Shown piece by piece: positions 51,917 through 61,700 of a stretch of 64,000 nucleotides of DNA. Within the stretch, counting starts at the first letter, position 1. The number at the start of each line of letters is the position of its first letter. Origin of the DNA: Aureispira sp. CCB-QB1 (lineage in GTDB: Bacteria; Bacteroidota; Bacteroidia; Chitinophagales; Saprospiraceae); NCBI RefSeq assembly GCF_000724545.1, contig NZ_JHBV01000043.1:62001-126000 (forward strand). The letters run 5' to 3'. Under the pieces are notes generated by a model, which was not told where the DNA came from, did not search any database, and worked only from the letters and a program-made list of their open reading frames with translations. Made by a program: the position numbers and the translations under genes.

Positions 51917-53014
51917 ATGCAAAAGCTAAAATTTGGAGCTTGCAGTTTTCTTTTTTTGTTATTGGCGTTTTCTTCTGTAGGACAACAAATTACAGCACAT
52001 AATGAATTCCGTAGTACAAAAGCTCAAAAAACAATTCCTGTTGAGGATGACTTATATTTAAGAATTAGCCTAGAACAGCCTTTAGAGCAATTGATCAAAG
52101 AGCAAGAAGGGGACGGTCAAGATGTCTATGGGGTGCTTAAGATAGACTTTGATGGCTTAGAGTTCTTGACAGATGCATTTGCCTTAGGATCAACTAAAGC
52201 TGCTTCTATTGATGAGTTTGATGTAGCTTTAAGTGTTAATATGAAGGAATTCCATGCTTTGGCAATGGACTATAAGGATAGTTGGGGACCTAAAGATGAT
52301 TTATTACTTTATGTGTTGTCTCAAAAAAATAATCCACTTGTTACATGGATGAGAGCGGTTGCCGCACGTGCGCTGCCTGTTCATACACATTCCATAAAAG
52401 TGGCATTGTATGTAATGAAGGATAAAAAAGAGCCTTATGATCTAGCCACGCCTTTGGCAACGGGAAGCTTTGATCTAACAGTTGGTGAAAATGCCTTGTT
52501 GCCTTTGTATGGAACTAAAATTCCTGCAATGTATCAACCCGTTAAAGACAATGGTTTGATAGATGATTTGCATCAAGAGAATGTAACCAATATTTTGTGG
52601 TCGACTCAATTTGTTCCAATCAAAGATGTGGATAAAAAGCTGCTTCAATCGACGTTTAAAACAACAGAAGAGACCGTTTATGGTCGTATCTACCTGCCTA
52701 AATCTATTCAAAATCTGAATAGAGGTGTGGGGGAAAGCAAATCATGTTCGTACACAACGCACTATTATATAGATGGAGTATTGATAGAGTCTGTTGATGT
52801 AGAATTAACAGCTTCTATTTGTGAAAAAGAGACTTCTTTGCCTATTGTGTTGTGGGGAAGAGATTCGAACAGTACTTCCAAATTTAGAACAAAAATCCAA
52901 GAATTAAAAGCAGGAGAGCATACAGTAAAGGTAGTGGTTGATTTGAAATACAAAGAAGGAAACGAATCCCGCACACTGCCCTTGGCTAATTCGGTTGTTA
53001 AATTAATCAAGTAG
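51917..53014 (+). CDS. Secreted hypothetical protein, 365 aa
   Basis: An exported soluble protein that I do not recognise. Signal peptide (MQKLKFGACSFLFLLLAFSSVGQ, cleaved near QQITA). The mature part is mostly beta-rich, with DDLYLRISLEQPLEQL, VALSVNMKEFHALAMDYKDSWG and a C-terminal Ig-like half (SKFRTKIQELKAGEHTVKVVVDL). The open frame starts 22 codons earlier inside repeat copy D; the ATG at 51917 precedes the signal peptide and is preferred. It converges with the OmpA gene across a stable hairpin. Confidence 0.75.
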   Translation: MQKLKFGACSFLFLLLAFSSVGQQITAHNEFRSTKAQKTIPVEDDLYLRISLEQPLEQLIKEQEGDGQDVYGVLKIDFDGLEFLTDAFALGSTKAASIDEFDVALSVNMKEFHALAMDYKDSWGPKDDLLLYVLSQKNNPLVTWMRAVAARALPVHTHSIKVALYVMKDKKEPYDLATPLATGSFDLTVGENALLPLYGTKIPAMYQPVKDNGLIDDLHQENVTNILWSTQFVPIKDVDKKLLQSTFKTTEETVYGRIYLPKSIQNLNRGVGESKSCSYTTHYYIDGVLIESVDVELTASICEKETSLPIVLWGRDSNSTSKFRTKIQELKAGEHTVKVVVDLKYKEGNESRTLPLANSVVKLIK

Positions 53015-53038
53015 GAAGTTTGAATATGAATAATAGAG

Positions 53039-53073
53039 AGCAGCCCTGTTAATCAAAGATTAACAGGGCTGCT
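53039..53073. terminator. Hairpin between convergent genes
   Basis: Perfect 16-bp stem AGCAGCCCTGTTAATC (53039-53054) with GATTAACAGGGCTGCT (53058-53073) and a 3-base loop. It is very stable, but there is no T-run on either side, so it may act as a mRNA end-protector or a weak terminator. Confidence 0.65.
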
Positions 53074-53100
53074 TGTTAGTGAGGTGCAAGCGCACTAATA

Positions 53101-54309
53101 TCACTTGTTATTGGTGCGCACCGAAATATCTGTAATAATGATTTCTACTCGTTGGTTTTGCCTTTGCCCAGCTTTGGTTTTGTTGTCGCCAATTGGTTGT
53201 CGTTTACCGTAGCCTTTATAACTCATTCGATCCAAGCTAATCCCTTCTCTTTTCAGATAATTGACTACATTTTTAGCACGTTGTGTCGATAAACGATCGC
53301 AGTAGTCATCAGGAGGCAAACCATTTGTATGACCGCCTATTTCTAATGCTAAATTGGGGTTGTCTTTTAAGAATCGATAGAGTTCTATAAGCACTTTTTC
53401 TCCGTTATTGGTAATTGAAGAAGAGTCCGCAGGGAAATAAAGTTTTTCTAGGCGGAATTTGTGTCCTACCTTTATGTCTTTGCTATTAATGTTATCGGGT
53501 TCAAAATTTCCTTTATCTATTGTTTTGATGTTCTCTGCCGAAACATTTGGTTTCCTATTTTTATCCAAAGGATCTTCTTTGGGAGTGGTTGTTTTATCTT
53601 GTGGTTTAGGATTGTTTTTGGGAGGTGTATTATCTATTGGTTCGTTGATAGCAATAGGATCTGTTGGAATTTCACAAGAAAAAATTTCAGAAGCGTTATC
53701 AATCAATACATTGCCATTATACCAAGAAAAAGTAGGTGTTTTGTAGTATGCTTCGATACAAATATAGTTATAATCACCATCTTTAGGATTAAATTCAAAG
53801 TCATAACTTCTCCAATCAACATGATCAATAGGATCTTTTAATTCATCTAACAATTCTGCTCGATCACAGTAGCTGTTTCCTCCCCAGATTCTCAAAACTA
53901 AGCCTTTGTTAAAATTAATAGGTTGACTTTGGTTTTTACGTGTCGGACTCATATAAATTGGTGATTTGCAAGCATGCAAACTAAATTTATAACAAGAGCC
54001 TTGCTTTAGTGGATCTGTCAATCGTTGCGCCACGGCTTCCCATGTTTTGTTATCTCGACTAACCAAGCCAATATAAGTTCTACCGTCTTGGGCAGGACGT
54101 GTTACATTAAATCCACCATAAGGCTGAACATCTGGAGGAGATTCTTGGCTGTGACCACAATCTGCCCATCCATCAGGAGTACGACCAGGACGCGGCTGAT
54201 CTTCAAACGATGGGTTTTCTAAATAAATAACTTGGGTTTCTTGTGCTGCACAAGTATTAGAGATAACAACAAGTATGATTGAAAGTAGTATGATTGATAT
54301 TTTATACAT
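53101..54309 (-). CDS. OmpA family protein with N-terminal carbohydrate-binding-like domain
   Basis: A 402-residue exported protein. Signal peptide (to about residue 22), then ~200 residues resembling a secreted beta-jelly-roll (IYLENPSFEDQPRPGRTPDGWADCG at the start, WGGNSYCDRAELLDELKDP). A Pro/Lys/Asn linker (PPKNNPKPQDK) and a C-terminal OmpA domain (about 285-395) follow, with LYFPADSSSITNNGEKVL, LEIGGHTNG, DRLSTQRAKNVVNYLKREG and GYGKRQP. The OmpA domain anchors the protein to peptidoglycan; the N-terminal part may hold a glycan. The frame extends two codons to a TTG at 54315, but the ATG at 54309 is preferred. Such genes are common in gliding Bacteroidota; function unproven. Confidence 0.85.
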   Translation of the reverse strand: MYKISIILLSIILVVISNTCAAQETQVIYLENPSFEDQPRPGRTPDGWADCGHSQESPPDVQPYGGFNVTRPAQDGRTYIGLVSRDNKTWEAVAQRLTDPLKQGSCYKFSLHACKSPIYMSPTRKNQSQPINFNKGLVLRIWGGNSYCDRAELLDELKDPIDHVDWRSYDFEFNPKDGDYNYICIEAYYKTPTFSWYNGNVLIDNASEIFSCEIPTDPIAINEPIDNTPPKNNPKPQDKTTTPKEDPLDKNRKPNVSAENIKTIDKGNFEPDNINSKDIKVGHKFRLEKLYFPADSSSITNNGEKVLIELYRFLKDNPNLALEIGGHTNGLPPDDYCDRLSTQRAKNVVNYLKREGISLDRMSYKGYGKRQPIGDNKTKAGQRQNQRVEIIITDISVRTNNK

Positions 54310-54315
54310 ATACAA

Positions 54316-55270
54316 ATTGGTCTTTGTCTTTTGGAATGATAACAGTAAAAAACACTTTTAGTTTATGAATACTTTACAAGAAAATTATGTCAAATGGGCG
54401 ATTAGGCATGATTAAGAATGACCCTCTGAATTGATTAAAATGAAAAAATAATACTATTCGTAGTTCTTTCTCAATACAAAAAATCCCCAAATGTTATTTA
54501 TTGATTCTAAAAATATGCCAAATATAAGGATCTTCAAATCCCTTATTCTGACTCCATAACTCTAAAGCAATAATTTATTGACACACTTAATTTTTTGTTT
54601 CTTTTTATGTTGAAGCTTTGAGTTTGCAAAGCTATTATAGTTCACCATATGGGATTAAAAGGAATTAAAAAATAGATACTATTTGATAGTACTATTCTAT
54701 TGGGTACAGAATTGGTTTTCAGTATTTTTAAAGAAAAAAAACTTATTGTAAAAAAAATATAAAGGTAACACAAATCTAAAAATAAAAAGCAGGTATGCCT
54801 TATCCTCTACAAGCGAATAACAAATTTTTAAGCAAAAGTAACAAAGTTCTTAACGCTATTACAATCAATTCTACAAATAAATACTAGAAAAAGATTAATG
54901 CTTCTTTTTATAAGATGGACTGTAATGAATTAAAATCTGTACGGGCTTTTTTTTTCAAAAATGTAAGAAAAAATTGAGACTTTATACATTAAATCTATCT
55001 TTGAGTAGTCTTAAGGAATAGTGATCATAACTATTTACTAAAGTGCCTACATCATCAATTTTAAATAGGTTGATGAGAGTTATTAATTTAATTAAGTAAC
55101 AGGCAAAAATATTAGGTAAATCGAAAGGTGACTTTTTTGCTTTACTAAACATTCTATCATTAATAGTCCGTTAATGATCAATTGCGTAGCACTCGTGAAA
55201 CGAAGCTCCTGCAATAACTGATTTAATTTGATTTTTTAGCGGGCGAATAATCGTACAAACTAATTTAAAA
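54316..55270. other. Long gene-free AT-rich interval
   Basis: 955 bases, very AT-rich, without a convincing open frame on either strand. Near the right end (55160-55215) there is a short piece AATAGTCCGTTAATGATCAA like the terminal repeat, then TGCGTAGCACTCGTGAAACG. A short AAAATCTGTACGGGC motif before nine T at about 54935 could be a small terminator. Both flanking promoters must lie here. Confidence 0.5.
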
Positions 55271-56545
55271 ATGCGAGTATTTAAATTTGGAGGAGCATCT
55301 ATCAAAGATGCTGAATCAATTCGAAATGTAGCCAGTATTGTGCGTCGTTTTCCTAACGACCAGTTAGCTATTGTTATCTCAGCTTCAGGCAAGACCACCA
55401 ATGCAATGGAATTGGTTTTGAAGGCTTATTGGGAGTGGGATATAAAACAGATGGAAGCGTGTTTAAATAAGGTAAAGGAGCATCACAAAGCCTTGCTTGA
55501 AGGTTTGTTTGATAATACAGATCATCCTGTTTATAGTGAGATACATGATATTTTTATTGACTTGCAATGGATACTAGAGGAAGAGCCACAGGATGAGTTT
55601 GATTATCTGTATGATCAGATTGTAAGCGTAGGGGAGTTGCTATCAACAACCATTGTTAGTGCTTATTTTAATGAAGTAAATCTAAAAACAACTTGGTTGG
55701 ATGTTAGAGATTGTATTCAGACAGACAATACTTATAGAGATGCCAATATAAATTGGGAAGAAACAGAGCGAGCCATTCAAGCAACGGTGCCAGCTTTATT
55801 AAAAAAAGGCTTGGTTATAACGCAAGGTTTTTTGGGAGGAACGACAGAGAATTTTACAACTACTTTAGGACGAGAAGGTTCTGATTTTACAGCAGCTATT
55901 TTTTCTTATTGTTTGAATGCGCAAGATATGTCAATTTGGAAAGATGTACCAGGTGTGTTGACAGCAGATCCTCGGTTATTTGATGATACGACATTAATCG
56001 AACAACTTTCTTATTCAGAGGCGATTGAGATGACCTATTATGGAGCACAAGTTATTCATCCTAAAACTATTCGTCCTTTACAGAATAAAAAAATTCCTTT
56101 GTATGTCAAGTCTTTTGTGCATCCCGAAGGAAAAGGTACGGTAATAGGGGCTTTTGATTTGGTTCAATACCCTCCAATGATTGTTGTTAAGAAGGAACAG
56201 GCTTTGCTAAGAATAATTTCTAAAGATTTTTTCTTTGTTGATGAAACCAAATTTGCAAAACTCTTTGAGGCATTGGCAAAACATCGCATTAAAGTAAATA
56301 TGACTCAAAATACAGCATTAGCTTTTTCTGTTTGTGTGAATGATGACCCTGAAAAAATAAAGGCATTAGTAGCTGATTTGGAAATGGACTATGAAATTGA
56401 AAAAACAGAAAATTTAAAATTAGTAACCATTCGCCACACCTCAGAGGCTCTTTTGGGACGAATTGTAGGAACACGTGAAATTTATCTAGAAGAAAAGATA
56501 GGGACTAATATACAGTTGGTTATGAATAAAGCAGAAATTCTTTAG
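55271..56545 (+). CDS. lysC: Aspartate kinase
   Basis: Phosphorylates aspartate in the first step of lysine, threonine and methionine synthesis. The 424-residue monofunctional enzyme starts with VFKFGGASIKDAESIRNVA (3-21). It has the catalytic FTTTLGREGSDFTAAIFSY (the GREGSD site, about 195-213), the WKDVPGVLTADPRL loop and then two ACT-like regulatory regions in the last ~130 residues (VKKEQALLRIISKDFFFV, KVNMTQNTALAFSVCVNDD). The residues for feedback inhibition cannot be judged. It has no close neighbour, so it is not in a lysine operon. ATG start. Confidence 0.95.
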   Translation: MRVFKFGGASIKDAESIRNVASIVRRFPNDQLAIVISASGKTTNAMELVLKAYWEWDIKQMEACLNKVKEHHKALLEGLFDNTDHPVYSEIHDIFIDLQWILEEEPQDEFDYLYDQIVSVGELLSTTIVSAYFNEVNLKTTWLDVRDCIQTDNTYRDANINWEETERAIQATVPALLKKGLVITQGFLGGTTENFTTTLGREGSDFTAAIFSYCLNAQDMSIWKDVPGVLTADPRLFDDTTLIEQLSYSEAIEMTYYGAQVIHPKTIRPLQNKKIPLYVKSFVHPEGKGTVIGAFDLVQYPPMIVVKKEQALLRIISKDFFFVDETKFAKLFEALAKHRIKVNMTQNTALAFSVCVNDDPEKIKALVADLEMDYEIEKTENLKLVTIRHTSEALLGRIVGTREIYLEEKIGTNIQLVMNKAEIL

Positions 56546-56805
56546 CTGGATTAGTCAATTATACCACCAGAAAAAAAATAATAAAATACAAAAAACGGAA
56601 TCATTTTTGACTCTTCTTCGTTAAACTGTAGTGTCAAAAAAATGTAAGAACATAAAAGGTCAAATATATTGACTATACAATAACAAAATGACTGTAAGTG
56701 AATGTCTATAATAAAAAACAATATTATACATCATTTATCGTTTTAGAAACAGAACTTCTCTAGAGGTCGTTTTTTTACCCAAAATAAAAAACATATATCT
56801 TAAGT

Positions 56806-57534
56806 ATGAAAAAAGCAATGCTATTTCTTGCACTATTATTAACTGTAAGTACCACGTTTGCACAAAAAGAATCTGACAAAACATTAGTAAAAACAATGGA
56901 TCCTAAGGGAACTTCATCCATTAACTTTGATTTTAGAAACAAAGGGATTGAGTCTACACCTTGGGATGAAGGGTTTATTCGTGTTGAATTAGAGATTACA
57001 GCCAATTTTCCAGAAGCTGTTTTGGCACAATTAGTAAAAGCTGGGCGTTATACGTTGTCTTCTGAAATTGATGGCGAGACATTTATTATTAAAGCTAAAA
57101 ACCTAGATAAAGCCGTTTCTATTGGTGGGACAGATTTAGACGATCATGTTCGAATTTTTATCAAAACGCCTGGATATTATGCTGTTTCGGAAGGAGTACT
57201 TCAGAAGAATTTCCCTGGAGGAATGGTGGAAGCTGTTGTTGGTCGATCAGAAAATATGAAAGAAGCAACAAAGATGATTAAGGAAATGCGTCAAATTAAA
57301 GAAAAGGTGGACGTACAATATCGCTTTGTGTATAAAAAATCTAAAGATGCCCAAAAGGATAACGAAGCAAGCAAAGCTAATCCTGCACTTTCTAAAGAAG
57401 GAGAAGCAGGCAACGCAGGTTTTATTCAAGGCAAGAAAAAAACATTGACTCCAAACTCTACTCTAAAAGAAGTGGAAGCTATGTATGGAGATATTATTAT
57501 TGGTGGAATGTCATTGAATGATTTTGAGGACTAA
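56806..57534 (+). CDS. Secreted hypothetical protein A (tandem paralogue)
   Basis: A 242-residue exported protein with a signal peptide (MKKAMLFLALLLTVSTTFAQ, cleaved near residue 20). The mature part has a ~105-residue N-terminal domain shared with the next gene (SDKTLVKTMDPKGTSSINFD, KGIESTPWDEGFIRVELEI, QLVKAGRYTL, DLDDHVRIFIKTPGY), about 57 % identical to it by hand count. The C-terminal half differs and is Lys/Glu-rich, ending in a segment with PNSTLKEVEAMYGDIIIGG. It resembles the auto-transporter-adhesin-like DUF4097 family, though weakly. Function unknown. Confidence 0.78.
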   Translation: MKKAMLFLALLLTVSTTFAQKESDKTLVKTMDPKGTSSINFDFRNKGIESTPWDEGFIRVELEITANFPEAVLAQLVKAGRYTLSSEIDGETFIIKAKNLDKAVSIGGTDLDDHVRIFIKTPGYYAVSEGVLQKNFPGGMVEAVVGRSENMKEATKMIKEMRQIKEKVDVQYRFVYKKSKDAQKDNEASKANPALSKEGEAGNAGFIQGKKKTLTPNSTLKEVEAMYGDIIIGGMSLNDFED

Positions 57535-57558
57535 TAAAAACGCCACTAGCAAAAGCAC

Positions 57559-57620
57559 TAGTTTGTTACGCTGCTACTGCATAGTTTCAACGACTGCGAA
57601 GTAGCAGCCTAGCTAATTAT
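57559..57620. repeat. Extragenic repeat, inverted pair forming a hairpin
   Basis: GCTGCTACT (about 57570) and AGTAGCAGC (about 57600) form a 9-bp stem around GCATAGTTTCAACGACTGCGA. The CCACGAAGTAGCAGC module appears in both orientations, so two half-elements lie head to head between the two paralogues. Confidence 0.75.
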
Positions 57621-57811
57621 TGCAAAAGTTAACAATTATAATTTTTTCAATTCATTTTTTTTCTCTATTATAACAATTGCTTAATAGAGAAAGAGCCCCT
57701 TTTTTGATGAGAATAGATTTAAATGTTAGGAATGCTATTCTTGTTATCCTGCTAAAATCCACACCTAAATAACTTATTTTTGACCATTCCTAAAAATAAA
57801 ACTTCAACAAC

Positions 57812-58420
57812 ATGAAAGTATTTTCTTTTTTATTCGCTCTTCTTTTTACTACATCTACTATTTTTGCTCAAGACTCTGACAAAACTTTGGTGAAAACTTT
57901 AAATCCTGAAGATTGTCCTAATGTACAAATTGACATTAAAAACAAAGGAATGGAGTCCGCACCATGGGACGAAGGTACTATTCGAGTAGAGTTAGAAATT
58001 AAGGCAAATGTTCCAGATGCAATTTTAGGACAACTGGTAAAAGCTGGTCGTTATTCAATTGATGGTGGAAAAGATGGAGAGGTGTATATAGTTTCAGCAC
58101 CTAATTTGTCTAAGTCTATTACAATTGGTGGAAAAGACCTAGAAGAAGAGATTAATATTACGGTTAAGACACCGGGGTACTTTGCTTTGAATGATGCAGG
58201 TATGTTGTCTAAAGAAATCAATACAGAAACAATTGCTGCTCGCTCTAATAATGCTGAGGAGGCTGCCGAGATGATTAAAAAAATGAAGGCAATTAAAGAA
58301 GATTTGAATATGGAAGTTAAGGTGATCTCTACTTCTAAATACAAAGGAGAGGTGGATTTGTCTAAATACAAGTTAGTTATAGATGGAAAAGAGGTAACTG
58401 CCGATCAAATCAAGTTTTAA
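57812..58420 (+). CDS. Secreted hypothetical protein B (tandem paralogue)
   Basis: A 202-residue exported protein; signal peptide (MKVFSFLFALLFTTSTIFAQ). The mature N-terminal ~105 residues match the preceding gene: SDKTLVKTLNPEDCPNVQID, KGMESAPWDEGTIRVELEI, QLVKAGRYSID, DLEEEINITVKTPGY. The C-terminal part has a helical Glu-rich segment (NAEEAAEMIKKMKAIKEDL) and a short strand at the end. A gene duplication followed by divergence of the C-terminal part is the simplest reading. A strong terminator follows. Function unknown. Confidence 0.78.
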   Translation: MKVFSFLFALLFTTSTIFAQDSDKTLVKTLNPEDCPNVQIDIKNKGMESAPWDEGTIRVELEIKANVPDAILGQLVKAGRYSIDGGKDGEVYIVSAPNLSKSITIGGKDLEEEINITVKTPGYFALNDAGMLSKEINTETIAARSNNAEEAAEMIKKMKAIKEDLNMEVKVISTSKYKGEVDLSKYKLVIDGKEVTADQIKF

Positions 58421-58540
58421 GATAATTTCTTTTGAGACAACAGTAATCTATTTGTTGGTACCTTTGACAATGTATTGGCTTAAAAGGAGGTGCTAGACAA
58501 TCATAAAAAATTATAGATATATGATACCTTTGAGTATCTT

Positions 58541-58580
58541 AAAGTCATTTTCAATATTAGATTGGAAATGACTTTTTTTA
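58541..58580 (+). terminator. Terminator after paralogue B
   Basis: 15-bp stem with one G-U pair, AAAGTCATTTTCAAT (58541-58555) with ATTGGAAATGACTTT (58561-58575), 5-base loop, then a T-run to 58579. Confidence 0.85.
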
Positions 58581-58714
58581 TGCTTTATACTGAAATGTCC
58601 TTTTAGCTGATTATCTTTACAGGCTTTCAAAAAATAGAGCAATTTATAGAATCTTTAAAGTAAGGTTTGTTTGAGTTAAGTTGCTGAGAATGAAGAATTT
58701 TTAATCATAATTAA

Positions 58715-61700
58715 ATGCGTTTAAAAAGTTTAGATATAAAAGGCTTCAAGAGTTTTGCTGATCGTACGGTAATTAATTTTGGAGAAGATGTTATTGGAAT
58801 CGTAGGTTCTAATGGTTGTGGGAAGTCAAATATTGTAGATTCCATTCGTTGGGTGTTGGGAGAGCAAAAAACAAGTCAGTTGCGCTCGGAAAGCATGACT
58901 AGTGTTATCTTTAATGGAACCAAAAGTCGTAAAGCATCTGGCTTGGCAGAGGTAACTTTGACGTTTATTAATGATAAAGGTATTTTGCCTTTGGAATACC
59001 AAGAAGTTTCTATCAAGAGAATTTTGTACAAAGATGGGTCTAGTGAGTACCAATTGAATGGTGTGAAATGTCGTTTAAAAGATATTTCTAACTTGTTGGT
59101 AGATACGGGTATGGGATCTGATTCTTATGCGATTATTGCGCTGGGGATGGTGGATGATTTGTTGCAAGACAAAGATAATTCGCGTCTTAAATTGTTTGAA
59201 CAGGCGGCAGGTATTTCTAAATACAAAACAAGAAAAAAGGAAACGTTTAGCAAATTAAAAGCCACAGAAGCTGACTTGTCTAGGGTGGAGGATTTGTTGT
59301 TTGAAATTCAAAAAAACTTAAAGAGCTTGGAACGTCAAGCGAAACGAGCCAAACGCTATTTTGAGTTAAAGGACGAATATCGTCGGCTAAGCTTGGAATT
59401 GAGTTATTTTAAAATATCAGAGTGTAAGACAGCTTATAAAACACTGGACAAACAAATTGATGAGGAGCGAGAAAATAAAAAGGCTCTAGATCAGGAAGTA
59501 ATTCAATTGGAGAAACGAGTAGAGCGAGAAAAAAATGGCAATGTGGAAAAAGAAAAGGCATTGGCAGATGCTCAAAAGCAATTGAATAGTTTAGTAGGAA
59601 AAATCAAAGGGAAAGAAAATGATAAAAAGATTCTGACCCAAAAATCGTTGTTCTTACAACAAAATAATGAAAAATTAGATGAACGTATAGCCTCGAATAG
59701 AAAGAGAATTGCTGAGACAGAACAAAATATAGAGCTGCAAAGCGAACAACTAGATGAGCAATATAAATTAGGAAAGGAGTTGAGTAGCCAATTGGCAGAA
59801 GCTAAGGAAATTCTAGAAAAAATTCGCAACAAACATGGCAATGTCAAGAAAGAATTAGAAGCATTTTTGGTAGAGCAAAAAACATTAAATAATGCGCTTT
59901 TTGAACAGGAAAAAAAGGCAGCTGTTTTGCAAAATCAAGAAGAATCTGCTTCTAAAAGTATTGAACGCTTAGAACGAGTTTTGGAGCAAAGAACTTCTGA
60001 AGTAGCGGGCATTACGGCTCAAGCCAGTCAACTTGCCACTGCCCAACAAGAGCAAGAGACTACTTTGGAAGGGTTAAGGGCAGCAGAGGCACTACGAAAA
60101 AAGCAATTGGAGGAAACTGAACAGAAGCTGGAAGTTGCAAAAGAGAGTTTGAGTGGCAAGAATCGCAATTTGGATTCAAAACGAAACGAATATAAATTGC
60201 TTAAAAGCTTGGTAGAGAATATGGATGGGTTTTCAGAATCTATCAAATTTTTAAGCAAAAATCGTTCTTGGTCAGACAATGCGCCTTTACTATCAGATGT
60301 ATTTTATTGTCAACCAGAGTACAGAGCCGCTGTTGAGAATTACTTAGAAGCTTATTTGAGTTATTATGTTGTTCAAAATTTTACGGAAGCGTTGCAAGCA
60401 ATTGAGCTGCTAGATCAACATCAAAAAGGGAAAGCGAATTTCTTTTTGATGGAGCAGTTTCCTACCACACACACAAAAGAAAAGACAACAAACAAAGGAA
60501 CTTGGGCTTTAGAGGTATTGGAGTATGATGCTAAATATCAAGCTCTAGCGGAGCACTTGCTAGGAGATGTGTATATTGTTGATGAAAAGGTCGGAGTTGA
60601 AGAATTAAATGGGCAAACAATTTGGTTGACTAAGGATGGGAAATACACACAACGTGGATACTCTATTCGAGGAGGTTCTGTTGGTGCTTTTGAAGGTAAA
60701 AAGATAGGTCGAAAGAAAAATTTAGAATTGCTAGAAACTCAAATTGAAACGCTAACAGAGGCAGCTCAAGTTTTGGAAAATGAGGTAAAAGATTTGAGAT
60801 TGGTGCAACAGAATCTGCGTCAGAACAATCAGCAAGTAGAGATTCAGAAGTTAGAAAAACAACTAAATAATACTGTCCGACAGGCTATTACGATAAAAAG
60901 TAAATTAGAGAGTTTTGAACAATTTAAGAAAGAAACAGAGGAACAGAAGGAAAGCTATTTGGAGCAAATTAAAACATACCAAGTAGCTCAAGAAGGCGTT
61001 CGGGGAGAACTAGCTAAAGTGCAAAAGCAATTGGTGCAACTAAGAGAAACGGTTTCTGAAAAGGATGCTTCTGTACAAAATATTGCGGAAGACATGGCAG
61101 AGGCTTCTTCCAATTATAATAAAAAGCATATTGAACAGGTTCGTCATCAAAATGGTATGGCTTCAATCGAAAAAGAATTGGACTTTAGCCATCGTCAATA
61201 CAAAGAATTAAAAGATCAACGCAAACGAGATGAAGAAGTATTGAACGAATCAGGTGGAGACTTAACGTCTACTCAAAAAGAAATTGAAGCAGCTGATATA
61301 CAGTTGGAAGAGTGGTATGAGGTAAAAAAAACGTATCAAGAACAGGTAGGTCAAGCAGAAAAAGCGTACTTTGAAGCAAGGGGAAATATTGTAGAAACTG
61401 AAAAAAAACTGCGAGACAAACAGCGTCAACAAACACAATTATTAGAGTTAATTGGTAAGTTGGATAATAAATTTAATGAGGTAAAACTAAAATTGACCTC
61501 TATTGCAGAACGCTTGAATGTCGAGTTTGAGGTGAAGATCAATGATCTAGTAAACGAAGCTCCTAACCCTGAATTTGAGGAAGCTGTTTTAGAATCGAAC
61601 GTAGAACAATTGAGACAGCGTTTGACGAATTATGGTCCAATCAATCCTATGGCCATTGAGGCGTATGATGAAATTCAAGAGCGCAATAAATTGATCATTG

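Noticed and set aside
55271-56545. Aspartate kinase as bifunctional aspartokinase/homoserine dehydrogenase
   Set aside because: The protein ends at 424 residues after the ACT regions; no dehydrogenase domain follows.
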